A stretch of DNA of 64,000 bases, taken from NCBI GenBank assembly GCA_000827265.1, contig KN834751.1, forward strand, positions 1,669,123 through 1,733,122. The letters are read 5' to 3'. Shown here piece by piece: positions 56,356-64,000 of the stretch (positions are counted from its first letter, which is position 1; every line of letters starts with the position of its first letter). The translations under genes and the position numbers were made by a program. The stretch is from Collybiopsis luxurians FD-317 M1. Taxonomy: Eukaryota > Basidiomycota > Agaricomycetes > Agaricales > Omphalotaceae. The notes under the pieces were generated by a model. That model did no database searches and had not been told where the DNA came from. It saw only the letters and a list, made by a program, of their open reading frames with translations.

Positions 56356-58273
56356 CTAACACGGCCCGTATTCTGCATTGGCAACATGCGCCATGATCCC
56401 ACTAGCCAAAGCCTGAACACTGAATATCGACCCACCCTGGAAAAAAAAATCATAAAAGTCGAACGATCAGTTAACTGCGAGCTTCCCCCGCGGTGTTTCA
56501 ACTTTTCTTCTAATCAAAACACGCACCTTGTTTGCCCCGTACCACACGGAACCAATATCAAGCTGAGAATCTGTAGCGGTGTGGAGAACAGCGTTGCTCT
56601 GGGCACCTATGAAAGAGCCGTATTTCTTGACCAGTTCAGGGTGTTTTGACTGAACGTTGGCAAATGTAATAAGATATTGTAGATGCTTGAGCCATATACC
56701 CTACATAGCAATTAATTAAGAGGCAAAATTGACGTATCAACTTGTCCTTACCTTGAAGATTTGCTATTCGTGGAGTTAGGACATGGAATAGACATCGGAT
56801 ATCAGAATAGGGCATTACCTGGTCCGTGTCGCACGGTGTACCTTCCAGCTTTACATCGTCGCAAGACTCCTTCAGTATTCCATTTTCAGTCAAATCTTTT
56901 ATGGTAGCATCGATCGTAATTTCCGCCTCCGATATAAGCGTTTCATTTCCGGTTGCTGCGTATAGTGATCCAAGCCCCGAAAGGATCACGCCTTGATTAT
57001 AGGTCCAAGTAGTCTACGAAGAACCTGGATAAAAACGGAATTGCCAAACAGGGAAGGATATTACCGACCTCGCCGTTATTCACGCAAGTACCGAATACGA
57101 GACCATCGTTGTACAATCCTTGAGCATTACGCATGCCAGAACCCTCGACTAAAAGCAATCGGAAGCAGCATTGTTAGATAGCATCTACGACCGAACAGCT
57201 ATTGCTCACTCCATGCCCATGACTGAATAAATAATCGGGCTACGTTAGAACAGATTTGGTAACTCAGTAGCTCTAAATGTTAGCACCTTCTTTGCGTTTT
57301 CGAGGTAAGTTTCGTTTTTGAATCGAAGATAACCTTAGTCACAAACATTTGAGAACTTTCGTAAGAAGGAAAAACGAACGTAGCTGACGACCCACCCTGA
57401 GCCGACAATGTCAAGAAAAGCTCATTTGTTATCGCGTTCTTGTACGTGTGATCCACCGTCCACCAAACTGCACCAACCAAAACGGTAGCCGATAAGCTAA
57501 ATGAACGATAATAGAGTTATCTCACTCTTACCTCCTCCCCCACATGTATCATCCCAATTAGATGCGATAAGATCGTAGACTGTCGCTGCGGCCGCCTATG
57601 CAGAGAACGATAAAATTAGCACTTGATGCACATAAAAAAATCTAGGGAAAAACTTACGAAATAGTCGTCTACATTCGGCTCCCCGTGGGCAGCCTTATAA
57701 TCTGCCATAGTCCACAGAGCAAGAACAGCCCACTTGAAGTTTTTAGAGCGTCAGGAGAGTAGGGAAGACTAGTAGGAAAATGGACGTGTTCACCCCAGCG
57801 TCATCGATAAATGGACCTGTAAAGGTTGACCAATCCGTCTCCGGAATGAGTGCGGCGCTGCCCAAGAAAGTAGTATCGGCAAGGCCGTCGAAATCTGTCC
57901 GACCAGTTTGCAGCATGAGTAGGTGTAGCGTTTCCATCGTGTTCTTTAACGCGAGTGTCAAGGTGAGGAGCTACTGTGAGAAGGGACATCGGGTGAAACT
58001 GCTCACTGAATCTGTCCAAAACGATCCATCAAAGGAGCTACCATTAACAGGGTCATAGTATGCGCTGTCATAATGGTGTGCTTCAGTCTGTACCAAGGAA
58101 GAAGGTAATATTATTTGTTCATTTCCGAAAAAGAGCAGTTGAGCCAAACGTACGAAAGCCAAAGTGACTGTGGCAGGACACTCCGATCTGCTTTGAATGT
58201 GTTGTCCCAAGACACCTCCGAGCAGATTCAAGGCGAAAGCTAGAAAGACCTGGGGTAAGAAATTCGAACGCAT
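56356..58273 (-). CDS. Secreted GH76 alpha-1,6-mannanase-like protein
   Basis: Glycoside hydrolase family 76 acts on alpha-1,6-mannan; fungal relatives include the wall proteins DFG5/DCW1. The start at 58273 gives signal peptide MRSNFLPQVFLAFALNLLGG. Exons join to give SLLTLTLALKNTMETLHLLM, FIDDAGWAVLALWTMADYKA (adjacent Asp pair, the GH76 catalytic site), SNWDDTCGGGVWWTVDHTYK, NAITNELFLTLSAQGYLRFK, a TYLENAKK helix, SGMRNAQGLYNDGLVFGTC, WTYNQGVILSGLGSLYAATG, and an end GGSIFSVQALASGIMAHVAN to EYGPC. No GPI-anchor signal is visible at the C-terminus, which favours a secreted enzyme over a wall-anchored DFG5 type. The exon joins use consensus sites; one acceptor follows a nearby alternative. 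Confidence 0.85.
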
Positions 58274-58313
58274 GGTGAATATTTTCTCTAAACAACTGGC
58301 CCACCTCGAGTGA

Positions 58314-58321
58314 TATTTATA
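58314..58321 (-). promoter_or_regulatory. TATA box of the GH76 gene
   Basis: TATAAATA on the minus strand, about 41-48 nt upstream of the ATG at 58273. Confidence 0.55.
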
Positions 58322-59095
58322 AAGTGCATCAGGCACGAGTCCGAACGATACTGACCACTGAGAGGTACCGCAGAGTGCAAGTGACCTATAACTCGCGAAT
58401 CATATGGCTGAGAAGCGTGTGGGGGGTCTATTGTACTAAGAGAACCCAGGGCAGACCAATTATAAGGCAGTCAACTGCCACAAGCTGAACCTGTCTATCT
58501 TCAATTGAGGTAACCCGAAAGTCAATATGAACAAGTCGAGGAAGATGAAATGCTGACCATAGAACCGGCTTGTGACCAATCTACAACAGTCGAAAGTCGT
58601 AATTCTGACATTAATGTGAGACCATCTGCGCTTATTTGGTACCGTTCGGTTCAAGTTATTCGGCAAGGAATAATAGTACGCGTACCGTTCAAGCTGTATG
58701 CTATCTAGGCCCAGTTTTCTGTGTCTCTCAGACTTCTTGGCATGTTCCTTACGTCAAGACTCGGGAATTCGAAGCACGTCCGTAGAAGAAGCAGCGATGA
58801 TAGTGGATGCTCATGGGGGTAGGAAGAAGAGTGATTCTCAGTGATTCCGCTCAAATTCCGCCGAACGGCTGACACGGTTGTGGCGTGGGAACTTGAAATG
58901 TGCTTTCTTGCGCGCGCGCTTACTTCCTTTTCGTGTATGTTATAAGAGGCCTTGGGGCCTTCTTGCATCATAAGGAGATTGCGATCGTTAATATGCAATA
59001 CTCGAAACGCTTTCGAACAAAATGTTCATACACAGAGTTCCACCGACTTTCTGACAACTAGGGCTTTTTGTAACTTCATACTGCCCGGCGATGTA
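58322..59095. other. Gene-free stretch
   Basis: Upstream of GH76. A 97-codon minus-strand frame (58705-58998) has no recognisable domain or signal peptide and is not called. Confidence 0.4.
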
Positions 59096-59974
59096 TTATA
59101 TTCGTCGAAATGTCCCTCCTCTCTCATACTTTGTCTCAGCATCCCATACAGCGAATGGAGTCACTTCTAGTTGGTATCCGGAGTCGTCGATCCCATGATG
59201 AACTGGAGTTTCTTGGGATTGGAACATGTATTTGGCAAATAGATGTGTGAGCTCGTGAAAAATAGGCGTCACTACCATAAACATGCTATACAACGCGTGG
59301 TCAGGCCAACCGCTCAAATCCTACATGTATTTATAGATTTGATTTTGTCTCAGTTTGTTTGGAAATGAATATCGCATACCTCCACGTTAAGATTCTCGTT
59401 CTTCCAAACCCAGTTCAAGTTGAGAGCTGCATCCGCCAAAATAAATTTCGTTAATGTCATCTCCAGTGCACTTATCAATGCATGCGCCCAATTCAATTTT
59501 GTTCCGAAGAACAATCAGTGGCGTTGATAATGGCAGATAGTTCTGGAGAATGTTGAAAGAAGGTGAGTTACTCGGAGTTGATACTCCCAGCTCGTCGAGC
59601 TCCCTTTGACGAAAGAGCTGGGTCCATTGGCCTCGTCGATATGCTGCTAGGTTCAGATTATCCATAAAGCGATTCATTATTGGCTTCATGCAGAGTTCTG
59701 AAAAAGCGGGTGAATTGGCAGCATATGTCAGCGCAAATGAGGCGAACTCGCCAATAGCCTCGCCAGAAAGATTGCTTTCTACAGTTTTGCCAGAGGTACT
59801 GATCCAGCGGTGGATAACGCGAGCTGCCAACTTGTTGTTTTCCGGGATAGGAGCGCCTTTACGTCGTTCTGCACCTTCGATATGTTCTTGGATATATTGA
59901 TTGAGTTTGATATCCTCTGTATTCCATGTCTCTGCATTGTTGAAGCAAGGAAAGAAGAAAAAATGTGCCCCCAT
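59096..59974 (-). CDS. Uncharacterised protein with HELTH zinc-site motif
   Basis: The main exon, from about 59974 down to 59470, encodes an Asn/Glu-rich helical region (ETWNTEDIKLNQYIQEHIEG, SGEAIGEFASFALTYAANSP, ELCMKPIMNRFMDNLNLAAY) ending LPLSTPLIVL. A second part reads FILADAALNLNWVWKNENLN in another frame and joins by a consensus intron to DLSGWPDHALYSMFMVVTPI, then FHELTHLFAKYMF, which has the H-E-x-x-H pattern of zinc metallopeptidases. It ends YERGGTFRRI. A weak 52-nt intron (donor after STPLI, acceptor before MTLTKF) could link the parts; otherwise it is frame-shifted. There is no signal peptide. The third zinc ligand is not evident; a peptidase function is only suggested. The start at 59974 is uncertain. 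Confidence 0.5.
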
Positions 59975-60861
59975 CTCAATATCTCGAGTCTTGATCCGTG
60001 GAAAGCCTAGCGAAGCCGGCTTACCGGAGGATAAGGCAAGAGCGGCGATGAGTCACCCACGGTGCCGTTTGGGCGCCGACATCCCTTTGCCCTCATGCTC
60101 ATCGCCGCCTCAGCAATCGCGTCTCGAAAGGAAAATCCCCAGCCTCCCTTCCCTCTATCTTAAGCGTCCGCCTTTCAGCCGGGACGTTCCAGGCTCGTCC
60201 CAGCGCGGTAATACTATCCCAGTTTACCTCCTCTGTTAGTCAGCTGCCCACCCGCGCGGCCTCAGCCAGAACCCCTCGCAACTGATTTAGCATAATCCTT
60301 CGCATTCCCTTCTCTCCCTTTCATTTCCCGATTCGACGAAGGAGTGTTGCCTCATCGCCAAATTACACACATGATGTTAGATAAACGTGAGCTTTCCGAA
60401 ATGCCGAGACCCGATCTCGGCAATCACCTTGTGTCGCGAAAATATTATCGCACTTTACATGGCTTGAAAAGAAAAAAACTTCAATACCAACCCAAGGGGG
60501 GAGTTTTCTCTCCCATTCAGAACCTGCCCTCTAGTATGCCTAGCAGCATCTTTCTGGATGCATTCAGCTACCCCGAGTCTGACGATTTGCAGTTTGCTCT
60601 ATCAACTCATGGAAGACCTAATCCGCCTCATAATCTTTCTGTAATGCCCAAGAAATGCCATTTTGGTTCTCTGCCAAAGTTGTATGTAGATGCCTTTCAT
60701 TTCATTATTGCCGGTTGCGACTCCAATCGTCGAACGAGAGTCGGAGAGCGGATGAACGATATGGGACTTGACGCTCCGGAGTCCGGACAGTATCACCATC
60801 GCTACACATGATTTACGATTGAAACCTGTGCCGAGCATGTACATACATTTTCCGTCCCGTG
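59975..60861. other. Stretch without a supported gene
   Basis: A 155-codon plus-strand frame at 60344-60811 begins MLPHRQITHMMLDKRELSEM and is basic at its start, but has no domain, TATA box or intron support. It could be an orphan gene. The rest is C-rich near 60120-60330. Confidence 0.3.
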
Positions 60862-60870
60862 TATATTTAA
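60862..60870 (+). promoter_or_regulatory. TATA-like box
   Basis: TATATTTAA about 100 nt before the ATG at 60966. Confidence 0.4.
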
Positions 60871-60965
60871 ACGAGGACTGGAGGCCCAATTTGTTCCCGT
60901 CGAGCTGGTCTCGCGGATATACGTTAACTTCGCACTCTTATAATACTCAATCGCTTTATTTTATC

Positions 60966-62097
60966 ATGATTCACCGGCACCTTCGATCTTTCCATGTCGC
61001 TGTTCAAGTTCTCATTATCTTCTCCTGCGTATCTGTCGTGTTCGCTTCGCCAATCGAGATAGGGAACCGTTCCGCGACTGTGGATCTCGAGCTTGCGGGT
61101 CGGGATCATACTGCGGAAGATTATGAAAAGTTCATGGTGATGACTGAGGAGGAGGACTTTGTGGGATACCGAGTTGTTAAGGAGGTCTGTCTACTTTATT
61201 TACTTACCCTGTGTTCTCTTTAACCGACTAATCGCGATGATTTTATAAAATGCAGGACAAAGCTGAGGAGTATGATGCGGCGGGAACGTTGACAGCTATA
61301 CCTGCTACGTTCCAGTCGACCGGACCGGGAGCCTATGTTTCTCCTCGACACGGGATGTATCCGTTCCGAAAGACCAAGTGAGTGGTGTAGGCTTTCGGAG
61401 GGACATGGACTGATTTTGCTTGGCGCAGGGACTTGCGAGTGGTAAGAAATACTTCTCTATCTATCTTTCAGTATGGGTCCCGGTATGAATCCCTTTTTTC
61501 AGTGTCCTATTATCGGCAAGAAGGCCAAATTGCGCGACCCCAAGTTAATGGTGAGCGCCCACAGAATACGTAGATTACTCCGACCGGCTAATGGTACACC
61601 TTACTACTGCAGCTATTCATCAAGGATGATTCACTTGCCAAAGGCGAAATCTTGAAACTCTTGGTGTACGTTCACAGAGCTGGCTACGAGATGCGTAAAA
61701 CATTACTATTCTCTCGGTATATGATGAACAAGTCACATATGCAATTGGTGATCCCTCCGTTTTACCTTGAACCGTCACCAAGCAATCCGAAAGCGCTATC
61801 AGGAAAGAATCTTCTGGGACTTCGAGTGAAGTGCTTCCCATTTGGTGAGTTTTGATTTCAATTTTCAAGTAATTCTATGCTGCTGTTTTTGGCTGGCGGG
61901 GGACATTCAAACCGCTGGCCCAGTTTTCTGGAAAAATTTGAGTCTTTAACCTTATTCACATATGTGTTATTGCGATGGCAGATGCGTTACCAGAGCCAGA
62001 AAAGTGCCCGGCTGCTAAGTGGGAGGATTGGGGGATTCATGACTGGCCCACAAAACATCACTTGCGTCGGGATGATGAGGTGGAATCTAGTGACTGA
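60966..62097 (+). CDS. Secreted protein of unknown function, 255 aa
   Basis: Five exons (60966-61184, 61256-61377, 61472-61550, 61613-61844, 61982-62097) join in frame. The N-terminus MIHRHLRSFHVAVQVLIIFS plus CVSVVFA forms a signal peptide. Then comes an acidic segment (HTAEDYEKFMVMTEEEDFVG), a Gly/Pro-rich stretch (GPGAYVSPRHGMYPF, MGPGMNPFFQCPIIGKK), and a basic-hydrophobic core (KGEILKLLVYVHRAGYEMRK). The C-terminus has two Trp motifs, KWEDWGIHDWPTKHH, and an acidic end. Two to three cysteines remain after cleavage. No family is recognised. Consistent exon joining supports a real gene. Confidence 0.7.
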
Positions 62098-62462
62098 CTA
62101 ACCGAGTGCGACCCATAGCTTCATTCTGCTATATCCCTGGACAAATTTCAAAGAATAAACTACTGCTGAGCGATACTTGCAGAGCGTGAGTATGAAATAT
62201 TGACCCAGTCAAACAACCGGTTGAGAGTTCGAGGAGATTGTAGATATCTGAAGAAAATGATTGAAGCTTTTTTAGCGCGATCGCAACGTGAAAGACAGAC
62301 CGCAGTGTTCCATTTATTCATAGGCTAATCTCAAAATGTGGACTTCATCGTTTTTCGGAGAGATGCGAACTTTCACGTGACAGCACTCCGCTAAGCCATT
62401 TCGGATTTCCAAATTTGTCCTCTTCCCCGTACCCTCACCACTGGCGCTGCGCCTCTCCCGCG
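62098..62462. other. Gene-free stretch
   Basis: 3' flank of the secreted protein gene and promoter of the DnaJ gene. No box stands out. Confidence 0.35.
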
Positions 62463-64000
62463 ATGAGCTCTTCCTCTTCGCCCACAATAATTCCTTCACG
62501 GCCAGTGATACCACACATAATAACGACCTGCTCATCATGCCAATCCGCTCTCGAATTCCCAATTCCAAACCCCATACCGCGGCAAGGCACCCTTCTTCAA
62601 GTCGGGTGCTGGAAATGCAGCAAGGTTAATGAACATGCCTTTTATCCGACTCAGATACCAGGTCATTATCCGAAACATTTACTCGATTTGAATTCGAATT
62701 CGGGTGCGAATAATTCGAGCTCGGCAAACTCGAATTCACAGTCGTCATCATCGTCGACGACGGGAGCGAGGAGAGGAAGGAGGATCGGGACCCAGGAAAA
62801 ACCATTAGAGACCGGGTACTATGACTTGTTAGGTGTACCGGTGACTGCTTCGACGGAGGATATCAAGAAGGCGTATCGTAGGTCTTTTCATTCGTGGCTC
62901 GAGTTTCCTTTTTCAAACAATTTTTTTCTCCTTTTTCAGGTCGACTTGCGATAAAGCACCATCCAGATAAAAATCCTGATGATCCACAAGCCGAAGAACG
63001 GTTCAAGGCAATCGCAATAGCTTACCAAACCCTTTCAGATCCAGAATTGCGTGCGAAATACAATGAATTTGGACCCAAGGAGAGCGCTCCGGAAGGGGGC
63101 TTTGTCGATCCTGAAGAGGTGTTTTCAGCAATATTCGGTGGAGATAGGTTTGTTAGTATTATCGGACAGATTAGTCTGGCGAGGGATATGAAAGCTGCGT
63201 TGCAAGAAGCTGAGGAGGCGGAGGAGGCGGGAGATTCCGAGGGAGGTAATAGATTGCAGGATGGGAAGACCAAGGGAAAGCCAGTTCTGAGCGAGGAGGA
63301 GAAGGCAAAGAAGGAAGAGAAGGATCGGAAGAAGGCTGCCGAGGTTTGCTTTGTTTCCTTTCTTTTACGATAAATCAACTCTTAATCGTTCACTGAACAG
63401 AGAGCTGCCGCACGGGCAGAACGAGTCAACAAACTAGTCGAAAATCTGGAACGTAAACTGGGAATATTCACCGAGAGCGCTACGGGTGTTAATGATATGG
63501 ACGTTACGAGAAGCTGGAGGACCATATGTGGGCTTGAGGCAGAGTACGCTAACCGTCTCTCTTTGCTCTCTTGCGACGTTTCAATTGATACATTCCCCTT
63601 ACAGAGAGCTGTCACACGAGTCATATGGCCCTGAACTCCTTCAGGCCATAGGCTTTGTATATACGTCCAAAGCCAAACATTTCCTAGCGACAAATCAGAC
63701 ATTCCTGGGAGTCGGAGGTTGGTTGCATAACGTGCAAGGAAAATATCATGTCTTCAGCGAAACGTAAGTCGTCACTATTTCCCTAGTCCTCTCAGTATCC
63801 GTTTACCCTCACTTCGTTATCTTTCACAGCGTATCAACCCTCCGAGCCGCTATCGAGCTCAAAGCTGTCTTTGACCAAATCCAAGCCGCCGAAAAAGCCG
63901 GCAACCTCTCACCCGAAGAACGCAAAAAGCTGGAAGAGCAAGCTGCGGAGAAGGGTCTCCAGGCGCTGTTCAAAGGCGCCAAGCTGGAGATTGATTCGAT
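62463..64000 (+). CDS. DnaJ (HSP40) co-chaperone with DnaJ-X region, 5' part
   Basis: J-domain protein that stimulates HSP70 ATPase; the CAJ1/DJP1-type layout suggests a cytosolic or membrane-biogenesis role. Exons: 62463-62877, 62940-63343, 63401-63543, 63605-63763, 63830 to the window edge, all in frame. The N-terminus has two CxxC pairs (CSSC, CWKC) in a zinc-ribbon-like segment, then a Ser/Asn-rich linker. The J domain starts ETGYYDLLGVPVTASTEDIK and includes IKHHPDKNPDDPQAEERFKA (HPD motif present) and LSDPELRAKYNEFG. Next come a charged coiled region (EAEEAEEAGDSEGG, EEEKAKKEEKDRKKAAE) and a DnaJ-X-like segment (AIGFVYTSKAKHFLATNQTF). An intron splits the J domain just before RLAIKHH. 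The gene continues beyond the window. Confidence 0.9.

Noticed and set aside
58705..58998. 97-codon minus-strand frame between GH76 and the HELTH gene
   Set aside because: No domain, signal peptide, promoter box or intron consistent with a gene.
1..64000. CRISPR arrays, prokaryotic operons, or integrated phage
   Set aside because: No regularly spaced identical repeats were seen apart from the 77-bp MITE units, which have no spacers, and gene structure is eukaryotic throughout.

Overview
The window is nuclear DNA of a filamentous basidiomycete, most likely an Agaricomycete. Nearly every gene is cut by 50-70 nt GT-AG introns. Several families are basidiomycete-typical: DUF6533 and DUF6534 membrane proteins, F-box-like proteins with an N-terminal helical segment, and large ABCG/PDR pumps. 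tRNA genes carry introns after position 37. The species cannot be named from sequence alone.

Layout. 1-5.7 kb is repeat-rich. Two diverged copies of an unknown repeat (10-832 and 5113-5687) flank a broken retrotransposon gag and a DUF6534 gene. The second copy carries a 370-bp CACTA-like MITE holding three 77-bp tandem units. 6.1-18.3 kb is an ordinary gene block: a 4-TM membrane protein, a small secreted protein, a three-finger C2H2 regulator, a DUF6533 protein, a zinc alcohol dehydrogenase and a GT2 polysaccharide synthase. 19.8-24.9 kb holds two tandem paralogues of a seven-TM-like protein in a gene-poor stretch; the second is interrupted. 26.2-32.1 kb holds a KRE6/SKN1-type beta-glucan protein and an HSP110 chaperone with a heat-shock-like element. 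32.5-40.1 kb has two intron-containing tRNA-Asp(GTC) genes, a fold-back element, and a duplicated F-box pair that appears to sit inside a third, broken tRNA-Asp unit.

40.6-50.0 kb is a tandem array of MFS monocarboxylate-permease-like genes, all on the minus strand: three largely intact copies (one with a replaced 5' end), one pseudogene with a lost start codon and internal deletion, and a stray terminal exon. A PDR-type ABC transporter and a secreted GH76 mannanase-like protein follow on the same strand (50.6-58.3 kb). The right end has an uncharacterised protein with an HELTH zinc-site motif, a secreted protein, and the 5' part of a DnaJ gene running off the window.

The transporter array, ABC pump and secreted GH76 could together serve uptake and export of breakdown products, but that is inference. 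The evidence favours local birth and death of genes by tandem duplication next to repeats, rather than a co-ordinated new system. Exon boundaries were assigned by eye from GT-AG sites, frame continuity and paralogue comparison.
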